Assembly (NCBI RefSeq): GCF_035917275.1
Contig: NZ_CP108508.1
Coordinates: 1,984,001 to 2,048,000 of the forward strand
Reading direction: 5' to 3'
Origin: Streptomyces sp. NBC_01237
GTDB lineage: Bacteria > Actinomycetota > Actinomycetes > Streptomycetales > Streptomycetaceae
Length of the DNA stretch: 64,000 nt
This document shows positions 40,566 to 50,909 of the stretch, one piece after another. Position 1 is the first letter of the stretch; each line of letters begins with the position of its first letter. Both the position numbers and the translations under genes were made by a program. Below the pieces are notes generated by a model that saw only the letters and a program-made list of their open reading frames with translations, had not been told where the DNA came from and did not search any database.

Positions 40566-41360
40566 ATGACTGTCTCCGTGGCCCACCTCAGCGATCCCCA
40601 CCTCACCACCGGTGTCCTGGCCGGCGCCCCCGCCGCCGGGCTGGACACCGCCCTGCGCCGGGTGCTGGCGCTCGAACCCCGCCCCGACTGCGTGGTCGTC
40701 ACCGGCGATCTGACCGAGCACGGTGAGCCCGGGGAGTACGCCGTGCTGCGCGAGCTGATCGATGACTTCCCGCTGCCGTTGCACCTGGTGGCGGGAAATC
40801 ACGACGCGCCCGGTGCGCTGGTCGAGGCGTTCGGCGGGACACCCTTCCTGGGCGGCGGCCGGCTGCCGTACTACGCGGTGGAGCATCCGGCGCTCACGGT
40901 TCTCGTCCTGGACTCCACGGTGCCCGGTTCGAGCGGTGGCCGTCTCGGGCCGGACCAACTGGCCTGGCTCGACACGGCGCTCGCGCACCGGCCCGGGGTT
41001 CCCGCCCTCGTCTGCCTGCACCACCCTCCGGTCCCGGTCGGCATCCCGTTCCTGGACGGGATGCGGCTGACCGACGGCGCGGCTCTGGCCGAGGTCGTCG
41101 CCGCCCACCCGCGTGTCGTACGGGTGCTGGCGGGCCATGTCCACCGCCCGGTCACGGCGGCGTTCGCGGGCAGCACGGTGGCCGTCGCCCCGAGCACCTA
41201 TCTCCAGAGCGGACTGGTGCGGGGCGGGGGGCTGCCGGGATACCTGCCCGAGCCGACGTCCTTCCTGCTGCACCTGCTCACCGGGGAGACCGCGGCGGAC
41301 GGCTGGGTCACCCATATCGTCCCGGTGAGCCATACGGCCGCGCCACTGCTCGGCCGCTGA
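40566..41360 (+). CDS. Calcineurin-like metallophosphoesterase (CpdA type)
   Basis: A 264-residue soluble enzyme with every metallophosphoesterase motif: [40 protein letters not shown] and [13 protein letters not shown]. These bind two metal ions. The sequence is of the class III cyclic nucleotide phosphodiesterase type, so a 3',5'-cAMP or other phosphodiester is the likely substrate. The ATG at 40566 starts directly before the first motif. It is divergent from the SoxR-controlled gene, which places its promoter in the same 140-bp region. Confidence 0.92.
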   Translation: MTVSVAHLSDPHLTTGVLAGAPAAGLDTALRRVLALEPRPDCVVVTGDLTEHGEPGEYAVLRELIDDFPLPLHLVAGNHDAPGALVEAFGGTPFLGGGRLPYYAVEHPALTVLVLDSTVPGSSGGRLGPDQLAWLDTALAHRPGVPALVCLHHPPVPVGIPFLDGMRLTDGAALAEVVAAHPRVVRVLAGHVHRPVTAAFAGSTVAVAPSTYLQSGLVRGGGLPGYLPEPTSFLLHLLTGETAADGWVTHIVPVSHTAAPLLGR

Positions 41361-41378
41361 CCGCCCGGCGTGCCCGCC

Positions 41379-42053
41379 TCAGGTGCTCGGGCGGGTACGC
41401 CAGGCGGTCATGTTCAGTTCGTCCATCAGGCGGATGTCGTGGCCCTCCAGCGGGAAGACGCGGGCGCCCGTGTCGGTGGCGGCGGCGATCTCCAGCGCGT
41501 CGCCCTCGATGAGGTCGCCGCCCTCCTGGGTGGAGACCCAGGCGAGGATCGACTTCACGGCGGCGCCGGGCTTCAGCGTGACCTCCTTCGGCCCCGGGTC
41601 CTGGCCGAAGTACGAGCCGCCCGGATTCACCTTGACCGGCAGCCGTTCGCCCTCCTCGCCCAGCGCCTGGACCGAGGGATAGCCGTGGACGCGGTAGGGC
41701 TTGTCGCCGCAGTTGGTGAGTGTGAGCACCACGGCCCGGTGCATCATCGCTGTCTCCACCTGCCCCATGTCCACGACGACACCGGAGGCGGGGCATTCCC
41801 CGGAGGCGGTGGCACCGTCACCGGGGCGGGAGCCCCCGTCCGGTGCGCCGGTCACCGGCGGGCTCGGCGGGGCGGCGGGGGTCGGCGGCAGGGCGTCCGC
41901 GTGCACACCGGACGGGACCGTACGCGTGGCGCTCGGCGTGGGTTCCGGCTCGCCCTCACCGGCCGGGACGAGGAATCCGGAACAGCCGGTCAGGACCATC
42001 CCCGCCACTGCCGGCCAGGCCGCCGCAACCGCTCTCCGTATCCGCTTCCCCAT
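41379..42053 (-). CDS. DUF4232 lipoprotein
   Basis: A 224-residue exported lipoprotein. The signal ends in VAGMVLTGCSGFL, giving lipidated Cys24. A Pro/Ser/Gly-rich spacer (about residues 30-85) precedes a DUF4232 beta-sandwich: VVLTLTNCGDKPYRVHGYPS, VTLKPGAAVKSILAWVS. A second cysteine pair in the mature domain (GECPASG and LTNCGDK) may form a disulfide. It is convergent with the metallophosphoesterase gene. The function is unknown; it probably sits on the outer face of the membrane. Confidence 0.87.
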   Translation of the reverse strand: MGKRIRRAVAAAWPAVAGMVLTGCSGFLVPAGEGEPEPTPSATRTVPSGVHADALPPTPAAPPSPPVTGAPDGGSRPGDGATASGECPASGVVVDMGQVETAMMHRAVVLTLTNCGDKPYRVHGYPSVQALGEEGERLPVKVNPGGSYFGQDPGPKEVTLKPGAAVKSILAWVSTQEGGDLIEGDALEIAAATDTGARVFPLEGHDIRLMDELNMTAWRTRPST

Positions 42054-42302
42054 ACGCCCGCCCCTCGCAACGACCCTTGCCCGCCTGTCCGTTGGATCAT
42101 GTCAGACGGCCGGGGCCGGGCGGCTGCGGAGCGGTCCGGTGCGGATGTCCGGCCCTCGGGCCACGTCCCGCGGGATGCTCCCCGGCCCACCGGGGCGGCG
42201 GTCGTCGCGCGTCCGGCCGACCGGGACTGTTCAGCATCGCTTCCCTGTCACACCAAGCAGATCTAAGTGGACCTTCACAGTGCTGGGGCCGACACTTCGG
42301 AC

Positions 42303-43190
42303 ATGACCCCCCTCGCACCACGCCCCTTCGGCCGCACCCTCTGCGCCATGATCACGCCGTTCACCGCCGCCGGTGAGCTGGACCTGGACGCGGCCCGCGC
42401 ACATGCCGCCGCTCTGGTCGCGGACGGCTGTGACGGACTGGTGCTCAGCGGCACCACCGGTGAGTCCCCCACCACGGGCGACGCCGAGAAGACCGCGCTG
42501 CTGCGGGCGGTGCGGGGGGCGGTCGGCGACGGGGTGACGCTGGTCGCGGGTGTCGGCAGCGCCGACACCCGGCACACGGTGGCCCTGGCCCGGGAGGCCG
42601 AGGACGCGGGCGCGGACGGCCTCCTGGTGGTCACCCCGTACTACAGCCGCCCCCCGCAGGCCGCCGTCGAGGCGCACTTCCTGCGGGTCGCGGAGGCTTC
42701 GGGCATCCCGCTGATGCTGTACGACATCCCGGGCCGCACCGGCACCCGTATCGAACCGGAGACCCTGCTGCGGCTCGCGGAGCACCCGCGCGTCGTGGCG
42801 GTGAAGGACTGCGCGTACGACCTGCTCGGTTCGACGAAGGTGATGGCCCGGACCTCGCTGGCGTACTACTCGGGCTGCGAGGAGCTGAACCTTCCGCTGT
42901 ACGCGCTGGGCGGCGCGGGCTATGTCAGCACGGTCGCCAATGTGGCGCCGCGGCAGATGCGGGCCCCCCTGGACGCGTTCGACGCGGGCCGCACGGCCGA
43001 GGCGGCCCGTCTGAACGGTCTCACCGCACACCTCACCGAGCTGATGATGGCCTCCGGCCTGCCCGGCACCGTCACCGCCAAGGCCCTGCTCGCGGCGGGC
43101 CCGGTCCGTGAACCGCTACAGCCCGCCGGGCGCGGGGCGACCGACGGGCTGCGGAAGGCGTACGAGGAACTCCTCGCCGCTACACGTTAG
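42303..43190 (+). CDS. dapA: 4-hydroxy-tetrahydrodipicolinate synthase
   Basis: A 295-residue TIM-barrel enzyme that condenses pyruvate with aspartate semialdehyde in lysine and diaminopimelate synthesis. Key sites are [50 protein letters not shown] (catalytic Tyr) and [17 protein letters not shown] (Schiff-base Lys). It is closer to authentic DapA than the two sugar-acid enzymes in the window. The stop overlaps the stop of the convergent dapD by 4 nt. Streptomyces usually have a second dapA beside dapB, so this may be an additional copy. Confidence 0.9.
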   Translation: MTPLAPRPFGRTLCAMITPFTAAGELDLDAARAHAAALVADGCDGLVLSGTTGESPTTGDAEKTALLRAVRGAVGDGVTLVAGVGSADTRHTVALAREAEDAGADGLLVVTPYYSRPPQAAVEAHFLRVAEASGIPLMLYDIPGRTGTRIEPETLLRLAEHPRVVAVKDCAYDLLGSTKVMARTSLAYYSGCEELNLPLYALGGAGYVSTVANVAPRQMRAPLDAFDAGRTAEAARLNGLTAHLTELMMASGLPGTVTAKALLAAGPVREPLQPAGRGATDGLRKAYEELLAATR

Positions 43191-44185
43191 TTGTGGGCGT
43201 GCAGGATGTCGTTGAGCCCGTCCCACACCGAGTTGTTCGGGCGGGCCTCGACGGTGCCGGTGACCGAGTTGCGGCGGAAGAGGATGTTCGAGGCGCCGGA
43301 GAGCTCACGGGCCTTGACGACCTGGCCGTCCGGCAGCGTGACGCGCGTACCGGCGGTGACATACAGCCCGGCCTCCACGACGCACTCGTCGCCGAGCGCG
43401 ATCCCGACACCCGCCTCGGCGCCGATCAGGCAGCGCTCGCCGATGACGATGCGCTCCTTGCCGCCGCCGGAGAGGGTGCCCATGGTGGAGGCGCCGCCGC
43501 CGATGTCGGAGCCGTCGCCGATGACGACGCCCGCGGAGATCCGGCCCTCGACCATCGAGGTGCCGAGCGTGCCCGCGTTGAAGTTCACGAAGCCCTCGTG
43601 CATGACCGTCGTGCCGGACGCGAGGTGCGCCCCGAGCCGGACGCGGTCGGCGTCGGCGATGCGTACGCCCTTCGGTGCGACGTAGTCCGTCATGCGCGGG
43701 AACTTGTCGACCGAGGTGACCTGGAGGTGCAGACCCTCGGCACGGGCGTTCAGCCGCACCTTCTCCAGGTCGTCGACGGCGACGGGGCCGAGCGAGGTCC
43801 AGGCGACGTTGGCGAGCAGGCCGAAGAGCCCGTCGAGGTTCTGGCCGTGCGGCTGGACGAGACGGTGCGAGAGCAGGTGCAGACGCAGGTACGCGTCGTG
43901 CGCGTCGAGCGGCTTGTCGTCGAGCGAGGAGATGACCGTGGAGACGGCGACGACCTCGACACCGCGCCGGGCGTCCACGCCGAGGGCCTTGGCCGCACCC
44001 TCGCCGAGCCGGTTCACGGCCTCCTCGGCGCCGAGGCGCTGCGTGCCGGCCGGGCCGGGCTCGGCGGACAGCTCGGGGGCGGGGAACCAGGTGTCGAGGA
44101 CGGTGCCGTCACCGGCGATGGTGGCGAGGCCGGCGGCGACGGCGCCGGTGGTGCGGGCAGAACCCTGGGAAGTCGTGTCGGTCAT
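43187..44185 (-). CDS. dapD: Tetrahydrodipicolinate N-succinyltransferase
   Basis: A 332-residue actinobacterial-type DapD, which adds succinyl to tetrahydrodipicolinate in the succinylase branch of diaminopimelate synthesis. The N-terminal domain has [20 protein letters not shown] and [15 protein letters not shown]. The C-terminal left-handed beta-helix shows hexapeptide repeats: [60 protein letters not shown]. The ATG at 44185 matches family length. It converges on dapA with overlapping stops, so antisense read-through between consecutive pathway genes is possible. Confidence 0.93.
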   Translation of the reverse strand: MTDTTSQGSARTTGAVAAGLATIAGDGTVLDTWFPAPELSAEPGPAGTQRLGAEEAVNRLGEGAAKALGVDARRGVEVVAVSTVISSLDDKPLDAHDAYLRLHLLSHRLVQPHGQNLDGLFGLLANVAWTSLGPVAVDDLEKVRLNARAEGLHLQVTSVDKFPRMTDYVAPKGVRIADADRVRLGAHLASGTTVMHEGFVNFNAGTLGTSMVEGRISAGVVIGDGSDIGGGASTMGTLSGGGKERIVIGERCLIGAEAGVGIALGDECVVEAGLYVTAGTRVTLPDGQVVKARELSGASNILFRRNSVTGTVEARPNNSVWDGLNDILHAHN

Positions 44186-44195
44186 GGACAGAAAC

Positions 44196-45536
44196 CTAAC
44201 CGGCCGGGGCCCGCTCCGGCGAACCGGTCTCAGCGTCCGGGCCGCCCGTCGCCGCACCGGTCCCCACCCCGCTGCCGTACCCCGTCGCCGCACCGGTCCC
44301 CCGGCCTTCGCCGCGCCCCGCCGGGATACCGGCCGCCCCGCCCTTCCCGTACCCCGCCGCACGCGAGGGCCGTCCGGGTTCCCGCAGCCGCCGCGCCGCC
44401 AGCACCGCCACCCCGGCACCGCCCGCGAGCACCGCGCAGACCGGCCACAGCAGCGCCGGGGCGCTCGCGTACAGCGCCCCGCCCAGCGGTGGCGCCAGAA
44501 CCTGACCGCTGATCGAAGCGCCCGCGTACAGGCTCTGGAACCGTCCCTGCGCGTGACCGGGCGCCTGATCGGCGACGTACGCCGTGGCGGGCGTCTTGTA
44601 GAGGATCTCCCCCAGGGTCAGCGACAGCATCATGGCGACGGCGAACACCGCTCCGGCCCCGGGGATCAGTACGGCGTATCCCAGCCCCACCAGCAGCAGG
44701 CCCACCCCGACGATGCCGAGCGGTGACCGCTTGCGCAGGGCGTGCGCGGCGGGCAGTTCGAGGCAGAGGATGACACCGCCGTTGATGGCGATGAGCCAGC
44801 CGTAGAACTGGGTGCCGAGGCCGTGGTCGGCGAGGAACACGGGCAGGGTGGAGTACTGCTGCCGGTAGACGAGGTCGACGCAGACGATCGCGGCGAGCAG
44901 CACCAGCACCGCCGGCCTGGCCCGCAGTTCGCGCCAGAGCCCCGGCGCGTGCGGGTCGCGCGCGGACCCGGTGTGCGCGATGCCGCGGGCCGGCAGGATC
45001 CTGGCGACGTACGCGGCGAAGAGCAGGGTGCCGAGCCCGTCGGCCAGGAAGAGCCAGTCGTACGAGAAGCGGGCGGCGATCAGCGCGCCGAGCGGCGGTC
45101 CCACGGCGAAGCCCCCGTTCGCCGCGAAGCGTGTGAGGGCGAAGCTCTGGCGTCGGCCGCCCTCGGGCACGGACACCGCGACGAGCGCGGAATTGGCCGC
45201 GCGGACGACGCCGGAGGCGTACTGGGCGAGCGGCAGCACCGCGTAGAGGGCGGCGATCGGCAGGGCGGGCAGGGTGACGAGTGCGGCACCGCTCGTACAG
45301 GCGCCGGTCAGGAGCATCCGGCGGTGCCCGTACCGGTCACCGAACCAGCCCCCGGTGAAGTTCCCGGCGACCAGCCCGACACCGCCGATGCCGCTGATCA
45401 CTCCGGCCTGGGTGACGGACAGACCGCGCGGTCCCGTCAGATAGACGAAGAGATAGACGAACGTGAAGCTGACGACGCCGTTGAGAAATGCGCCCACAGC
45501 CAGCATCCGTACCGTTCTCGGCACTCCGCGCAGCAT
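44196..45536 (-). CDS. MFS drug-exporter-like transporter
   Basis: A 446-residue membrane protein with about 12 transmembrane segments and the MFS signature in [20 protein letters not shown]. The first segment is [20 protein letters not shown]. The C-terminal 60 residues are a cytoplasmic Gly/Ala/Thr-rich tail with imperfect GTGAATG repeats. It is divergent from the HxlR-peroxiredoxin regulator, and a 17-bp palindrome lies between them, so it is probably its target. The likely role is export of an electrophile or redox-active compound; this is inference. Confidence 0.9.
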   Translation of the reverse strand: MLRGVPRTVRMLAVGAFLNGVVSFTFVYLFVYLTGPRGLSVTQAGVISGIGGVGLVAGNFTGGWFGDRYGHRRMLLTGACTSGAALVTLPALPIAALYAVLPLAQYASGVVRAANSALVAVSVPEGGRRQSFALTRFAANGGFAVGPPLGALIAARFSYDWLFLADGLGTLLFAAYVARILPARGIAHTGSARDPHAPGLWRELRARPAVLVLLAAIVCVDLVYRQQYSTLPVFLADHGLGTQFYGWLIAINGGVILCLELPAAHALRKRSPLGIVGVGLLLVGLGYAVLIPGAGAVFAVAMMLSLTLGEILYKTPATAYVADQAPGHAQGRFQSLYAGASISGQVLAPPLGGALYASAPALLWPVCAVLAGGAGVAVLAARRLREPGRPSRAAGYGKGGAAGIPAGRGEGRGTGAATGYGSGVGTGAATGGPDAETGSPERAPAG

Positions 45537-45560
45537 GCCCGTTCCACCCGCCCCCGATAA

Positions 45561-45577
45561 AGTTCCCTTTGGGAACT
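45561..45577. promoter_or_regulatory. Perfect palindrome, candidate HxlR operator
   Basis: AGTTCCCTTTGGGAACT is a perfect 7-bp inverted repeat with a 3-nt centre, located 25 nt upstream of the MFS start and 91 nt upstream of the HxlR gene. HxlR-family regulators bind short palindromes in such divergent promoters. Confidence 0.7.
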
Positions 45578-45667
45578 GACTATGGCAGCATGCTTTCGGC
45601 AGGTCAACCGCGTACAACTGACCGGGACCGACAGCCGAGGGAAACCACGAACGGAAGAGGGCGAGCC

Positions 45668-46555
45668 ATGCCACAGCGCACCAGCCTGGCGGACGCCGAC
45701 TGCTCGATCGCCCAGGCGCTGGACGTCGTCGGCGACTGGTGGACCCTGCTGATCGTGCGCGACACCGCACGCGGGGTGCACCGCTTCGACGCCCTCCAGC
45801 AGGAGCTGGGCGTCTCGCGCAAGGTGCTCACCGAACGGCTGCGCCTGCTGGTCGAGGCGGACGTGCTCGCGCGGGAGCCGTACCAGGACCGCCCCGTCCG
45901 GTACGAGTACCGCCTCACCCCGCGCGGCCGCGCCCTGCTGCCCGTACTGATCGCGCTCCAGGACTGGGGCGACGCCTGGGTGCTGGGGGAGGGGGAGACG
46001 ATGGCGACGACGGCCGAGTCGTCGAAGGAGGCGGCACGGGTGCACGCCCTGGTGGGCACCCGGCTGCCGGAGCTGCTCGTGCCGGACCACGACGGCGCAC
46101 CGCGCGACCCGGTCGCCGACGCCACCCCGTACACCGTCCTGTACTGCTTCCCCGGCGCCTACGCGCGCCAGGACGCCTACCCGCCGGGGTGGGGACAGAT
46201 CCCCGGGGCGAGCGGCTGCACCCTTGAATCGTGCACCTACCGGGACCGGTGGGCGGAGTTCACGGAGGCCGGCGCGACCGTGCACGGGGTGTCCACCCAA
46301 CGCCCGGACGAGCAGCGGGCGTTCGCCGACGCGGAGGGGCTGCGCTTCCCGCTGCTCTCCGACGCCGGACTGTCCCTGACGGCGGCCCTGCGACTGCCGA
46401 CGTTCCGGGCGGCGGGCGTCAGCCGGCTCAAGCGGCTGACGCTGGTGGTGGACCGGGACCGGACGATCCACGAAGCGCTGTACCCGATCACGGACATCGA
46501 GGCGAGCGTACGCACGGCGCTGACCACGGTGCGCCGCCTGAGCGCGCCCGCCTGA
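45668..46555 (+). CDS. HxlR-type regulator fused to a PrxQ-like peroxiredoxin
   Basis: A 295-residue two-domain protein. Residues 1-105 are an HxlR winged helix: ADCSIAQALDVVGDWWTLLI, VSRKVLTERLRLLVEADVLA, VRYEYRLTPRGRALLPVL. The conserved N-terminal Cys11 is the redox sensor in several HxlR members. Residues about 130-290 are a thioredoxin-fold peroxiredoxin: LPELLVPDHDGAP, VLYCFPGAYARQ, then SGCTLESCTYRDRW, which carries the C-x4-C pair of bacterioferritin-comigratory (PrxQ) proteins, and FPLLSDAGLSLTAAL. Relative to usual PrxQ there are extra residues between FPG and GCT. It probably senses peroxide or thiol stress and controls the divergent MFS gene. Confidence 0.9.
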   Translation: MPQRTSLADADCSIAQALDVVGDWWTLLIVRDTARGVHRFDALQQELGVSRKVLTERLRLLVEADVLAREPYQDRPVRYEYRLTPRGRALLPVLIALQDWGDAWVLGEGETMATTAESSKEAARVHALVGTRLPELLVPDHDGAPRDPVADATPYTVLYCFPGAYARQDAYPPGWGQIPGASGCTLESCTYRDRWAEFTEAGATVHGVSTQRPDEQRAFADAEGLRFPLLSDAGLSLTAALRLPTFRAAGVSRLKRLTLVVDRDRTIHEALYPITDIEASVRTALTTVRRLSAPA

Positions 46556-46564
46556 GGCCCCCGC

Positions 46565-46598
46565 CCGTCCCGGCGCACCCCTGCCCGCACCGGGACGG
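46565..46598. terminator. Terminator between convergent genes
   Basis: A 9-bp perfect stem (CCGTCCCGG/CCGGGACGG) with a 16-nt loop, between the HxlR fusion gene end (46555) and the convergent TetR gene end (46685). Confidence 0.55.
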
Positions 46599-46684
46599 AC
46601 AGGGGCCCGGCAGTACGAGACCGTCGGCGCCGGAGGGACCCACCCGGCCGGCCGGCCGCCCACCTCGGCACCGGCCGCACCCGG

Positions 46685-47239
46685 TCAGGCACCGGCGACT
46701 CGGCCCAGCATCTCCCGGGCGTACGCCACGTCGTAGGAACCCCCGGTGAGCAGCACCTGGAGGCAGATCCCGTCCATCAGCGCGACGAGCGCCCGCGCGG
46801 TGGCCGGGTCGGTGCGCCGGGCCAGCAGTTCGACCACACCGTCGGTCCACTCGGCGGCGACGGGACGCAGCGCGGGACGGCGCAGGGCGGCGAGATACAG
46901 CTCGTACTCCAGCTCCGTCGCCCCGCACGCGCCCTCGAACCACTCCCCCAGCATCCTGCTCAGCTCGTCGGCCAGCTCGGCCCCGCCCCGCTGACCGGCG
47001 GGTGCGGCAAAGACGCTGCTCTCCCTCAGCGCCTGGGCGAAGCCCTCGTTGCACCGGCGCAGGGCGGCGATCAGCAGCTCGTCGAGCGAGCCGAAGTGAT
47101 ACGTCGTCGAGCCGAGCGGCACGTCCGCCTCGGCGGCGACGGAGCGATGGGTGAGCCCCGCGATGCCGTCGGCGCCCACCACGCGGATGGCCGCGTCGAT
47201 GATGCGTTCGCGCCGCTCGGGGTCGTAACGCCGGGCCAT
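46685..47239 (-). CDS. TetR family transcriptional regulator
   Basis: A 184-residue regulator. The TetR HTH is at residues 1-55 (RRERIIDAAIRVVGADGIAG, THRSVAAEADVPLGSTTYHF). The C-terminal ligand domain (about 60-180) contains ELEYELYLAALRRPALRPVA and ALVALMDGICLQVLLTGG. Its ATG overlaps the stop of the SMR gene by 1 nt (TGATGG), so both are one transcript. It probably represses the SMR promoter, whose region carries two palindromes, and is released by an exported cation. Confidence 0.93.
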   Translation of the reverse strand: MARRYDPERRERIIDAAIRVVGADGIAGLTHRSVAAEADVPLGSTTYHFGSLDELLIAALRRCNEGFAQALRESSVFAAPAGQRGGAELADELSRMLGEWFEGACGATELEYELYLAALRRPALRPVAAEWTDGVVELLARRTDPATARALVALMDGICLQVLLTGGSYDVAYAREMLGRVAGA

Positions 47240-47559
47240 CAGTGGGCTCCGCCCAGGTTGAGCACCACGACTCCGGCGATGATCAGGGCGATGCCCACCA
47301 CCTTGAACAGGCTGCCGGACTCCCCCATGAAGATCACGCCGATCGCGGCGACGGCGGCGGTGCCCACTCCGGCCCAGATCGCGTAGGCCGTGCCCACCGA
47401 CAGCGTCTTCAGCGTCTGCGCGAGCAGGGCGAAGGCGAGGACATACCCCACGAGGGTGATGAGCGAGGGCCAGAGCCTGGTGAATCCCTCGCTGTACTTC
47501 ATGGCCGTCGTCGCGGCCACCTCGGCCGTGATGGCCGCTGCCAGCAGTCCGTATCCCAT
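47239..47559 (-). CDS. Small multidrug resistance (SMR) efflux transporter
   Basis: A 106-residue membrane protein with four transmembrane helices, typical of EmrE/QacE. The essential membrane glutamate is Glu13 (AAAITAEVAATTAMKYSEGF). YAIWAGVGTAAVAAIGV and VGIALIIAGVVVLNL are helices 3 and 4. SMR dimers exchange protons for lipophilic cations. The ATG at 47559 has no ribosome site. A -10-like TACACT on the minus strand ends 7 nt before it, which suggests a leaderless transcript whose operators overlap the start region. Confidence 0.93.
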   Translation of the reverse strand: MGYGLLAAAITAEVAATTAMKYSEGFTRLWPSLITLVGYVLAFALLAQTLKTLSVGTAYAIWAGVGTAAVAAIGVIFMGESGSLFKVVGIALIIAGVVVLNLGGAH

Positions 47560-47561
47560 GT

Positions 47562-47597
47562 GTACAAGTGTACGCATCGTTGTGTACGGCTGTACAC
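47562..47597. promoter_or_regulatory. Twin palindromes, candidate TetR operators of the SMR operon
   Basis: GTACAAGTGTAC (47562-47573) and GTGTACGGCTGTACAC (47582-47597) are both perfect inverted repeats of the GTAC type. They lie immediately before the SMR start codon and overlap its putative -10 and -35, a position suited to repression by the co-transcribed TetR. Confidence 0.65.
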
Positions 47598-47693
47598 ATG
47601 GCTGCCGCGCCCAGGGCGCTACGGTGTCCCGACCGACGACATGGCATATGACAGAGCACGGCCGGCACCGGCCGACGACACAACGGAGACGCA

Positions 47694-48887
47694 GTGACGC
47701 AGGACGCAGGGTGGGGCGGTGGCCCGAACGGGGGCGCGCCCTACGGCGGGGGCCCGCACGGCGGAGGCCCCTACGGAGGGGCTCCCCACGGAGGAGGCCC
47801 GTACGGCGGCGGGGGCTGGGACGGTGGGGGCTGGGGCAGCCCATGGGCCGCACCGCCGAAGCCGGGGGTCATACCCCTCGCCCCGATGAGGGTCTCCGAC
47901 ATACTCAGCGGCGCCTTCTCCACCATGGGCCGCTACTGGAAGCCCCTGTTCGGCATGGGGCTGGCCGTCTTCGCGGGGGCGACGCTGCTGATGGCCGTGG
48001 GGGCCCTCATCGCGTACTCCTCCGTCGCGGACCACTGGGACGCCGTCATGGTCGACGACCACGCGGGCTCGCCGGACTCGCAGGACTGGGTTCCGCTGGT
48101 GGCCGCTTTCGGCGTGCTGCTGGCCGTCGGCATCGCGGTGTACATCGTGGCCGCCGCGCTGATGCAGGCAGCGGTCCCGGCGATACTCCAGGAAGCCGTA
48201 CTGGGACGGCCGATCACCTTCGGCGCGGCCTGGCGCCGCGCCTGGTCCCGGGTCGGGGCCATGATCGGCACGGTGTTCCTCACGGCGTTGATCGCCTTCG
48301 TGCCGGTCGTACTCGCCATGACCGCCTTCATCGGCGTGATGATCTACTTCATCTCGCTGGGCGACGCGGACGGCGTCCTGCCGATGATGTGGTTCGCCGT
48401 CGTCGGCACCCTGGCCCTCGCGCCGCTGGCGGTCTGGCTCTGGGTGAAGTTCTCGCTGGCTCCGACGATCGTGGTCTTCGAGAACCAGAGCCCGTTCGCG
48501 GCCCTGCGCCGCTCGGCCGGGCTGGTGCGCGGCGACTGGTGGCGCGTCCTGGGGATCTCGCTGCTCGGGTACGTGATGGCGTCGATGGCCGGCTCACTGC
48601 TCCAGATGCCGTTCTCGGTCCTGGGCTCGCTGCCGGGCATGACCGACACCTCGGACCTCGGCGCCGAACCGTCCGGCGTCGAGGTCCTGGCCGCCATGGG
48701 CGGCCTCTTCGTCGTCATGCTGATCAGCCAACTCATCAGCCAGCTGTTCTCGACCATCTTCCCGCCGCTGATCGTCGGCCTGCTCTACGTGGACCGGCGC
48801 ATGCGTACGGAGAACCTGGGCCCGGTCCTGGCCGAGGCGTCCGTCGTACTGCCCGAGCAGTACGGTCCGCCCCCGGCCTCCGCGTAA
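47694..48887 (+). CDS. Integral membrane protein with Gly/Pro-rich N-terminus
   Basis: A 397-residue membrane protein. The first 50 residues are a low-complexity tail with repeated GGGPxGG units. After VIPLAPMRVSDILSGAFSTM there are about six transmembrane segments, for example MGLAVFAGATLLMAVGALIA and MIGTVFLTALIAFVPVVLAM. The layout matches the DUF7544/glycerophosphoryl-diester-phosphodiesterase-membrane-domain (YciC-like) group. No catalytic residues are evident. A GGAG lies 6 nt before the GTG start. A strong terminator follows. The role is unknown. Confidence 0.85.
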   Translation: MTQDAGWGGGPNGGAPYGGGPHGGGPYGGAPHGGGPYGGGGWDGGGWGSPWAAPPKPGVIPLAPMRVSDILSGAFSTMGRYWKPLFGMGLAVFAGATLLMAVGALIAYSSVADHWDAVMVDDHAGSPDSQDWVPLVAAFGVLLAVGIAVYIVAAALMQAAVPAILQEAVLGRPITFGAAWRRAWSRVGAMIGTVFLTALIAFVPVVLAMTAFIGVMIYFISLGDADGVLPMMWFAVVGTLALAPLAVWLWVKFSLAPTIVVFENQSPFAALRRSAGLVRGDWWRVLGISLLGYVMASMAGSLLQMPFSVLGSLPGMTDTSDLGAEPSGVEVLAAMGGLFVVMLISQLISQLFSTIFPPLIVGLLYVDRRMRTENLGPVLAEASVVLPEQYGPPPASA

Positions 48888-48920
48888 CGCCACCGCGCGC
48901 CCCGCGCCTCCGCCCGCACA

Positions 48921-48954
48921 CAGCCCCGGCAGTCCCCCGCGACCGCCGGGGCTG
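48921..48954 (+). terminator. Intrinsic terminator after the membrane protein
   Basis: A 10-bp perfect stem (CAGCCCCGGC/GCCGGGGCTG) with a 14-nt loop and following TTGCCT, 34 nt after the stop. It may also serve the convergent aldo/keto reductase. Confidence 0.8.
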
Positions 48955-48968
48955 TTGCCTGTCCGGGC

Positions 48969-50142
<1,174 letters not shown>

Positions 50143-50176
50143 AGGGAGCCCTTTCGTAGCTGGTCGGACCGGGCGG

Positions 50177-50386
50177 TCAGACGGTGCCGAACTCTCCGGC
50201 CTTGACGCCCACCACGAAGGAAGCGAACGAGCCGACGGGGAAGCCCAGGACGGGGCCGGTCGGGCGCTTGGAGTCGCGGACAGGGACTGTGCCGCACGGG
50301 GCAACGAGGTTGGCGGCGACCTCGACGCAAGCGCCGCCGTTGTTGCTGTGCGAGGACGTGAACCAACGCGGAGATTCGGTCGTCAC
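50177..50386 (-). CDS. DUF397 protein, array copy 4
   Basis: A 69-residue DUF397 protein starting at GTG. It differs from copy 5 at only a few positions, most in the first third ([18 protein letters not shown]), and has FASFVVGVKAGEF at the end. The near identity of copies 4 and 5 at DNA level indicates recent duplication or gene conversion. Confidence 0.92.
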   Translation of the reverse strand: MTTESPRWFTSSHSNNGGACVEVAANLVAPCGTVPVRDSKRPTGPVLGFPVGSFASFVVGVKAGEFGTV

Positions 50387-50421
50387 GGGGTGCCCTTTCG
50401 TAGCTGGCTGGACCGGACGGA

Positions 50422-50631
50422 TCAGACGGTGCCGAACTCTCCGACCTTGACACCCGCCACGAAAGAGGCGAACGAGCCGACGGGGAAGTCCAGAACCGGG
50501 CCGCTCAGATCCTTGGAGTCACGTACGGGAACGATGCCGCGCGAGGCGACGAGGTTGGCGGCGACCTCGACGCACTGGCCACCGTTGCTGCTGTAGGAGG
50601 ACTTGAACCAGCGGGGGGATTCGGCCGTCAC
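50422..50631 (-). CDS. DUF397 protein, array copy 3
   Basis: A 69-residue DUF397 protein starting at GTG. The core is VAANLVASRGIVPVRDSKDL, the same as copy 1 and unlike copies 4 and 5. The C-terminus has VKVGEF, shared with copy 2. This patchwork suggests recombination between units. Confidence 0.92.
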   Translation of the reverse strand: MTAESPRWFKSSYSSNGGQCVEVAANLVASRGIVPVRDSKDLSGPVLDFPVGSFASFVAGVKVGEFGTV

Positions 50632-50665
50632 AGGGAGTCCTTTCGTAGCTGGCCGGACCGGGCGG

Positions 50666-50875
50666 TCAGACGGTGCCGAACTCTCCGACCTTGACACCCG
50701 CCACGAAGGAGGCGAACGAGCCGACGGGAAAGCCCAGGACAGGGCCGGCCGGGCGCTTGGAGTCGCGGACAGGGACTGTACCGGTGGAGGACGTATTCGA
50801 CGGGGCCCATTCGACGCATGTGCCACCGTTGTCGCTGTAGCTGGACTTGATCCAATGGAGGGATTCGTTCGTCAC
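50666..50875 (-). CDS. DUF397 protein, array copy 2
   Basis: A 69-residue DUF397 protein starting at GTG and the most divergent copy: LHWIKSSYSDNGGTCVEWAP followed by [20 protein letters not shown]. The central segment that varies is the part of DUF397 that usually differs between paralogs and may set partner specificity. The N- and C-terminal ends stay close to the other copies. Confidence 0.92.
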   Translation of the reverse strand: MTNESLHWIKSSYSDNGGTCVEWAPSNTSSTGTVPVRDSKRPAGPVLGFPVGSFASFVAGVKVGEFGTV

Positions 50876-50909
50876 GGGAAGCCCTTTCGTAGCTGGTCGG
50901 ACCGAGCGG

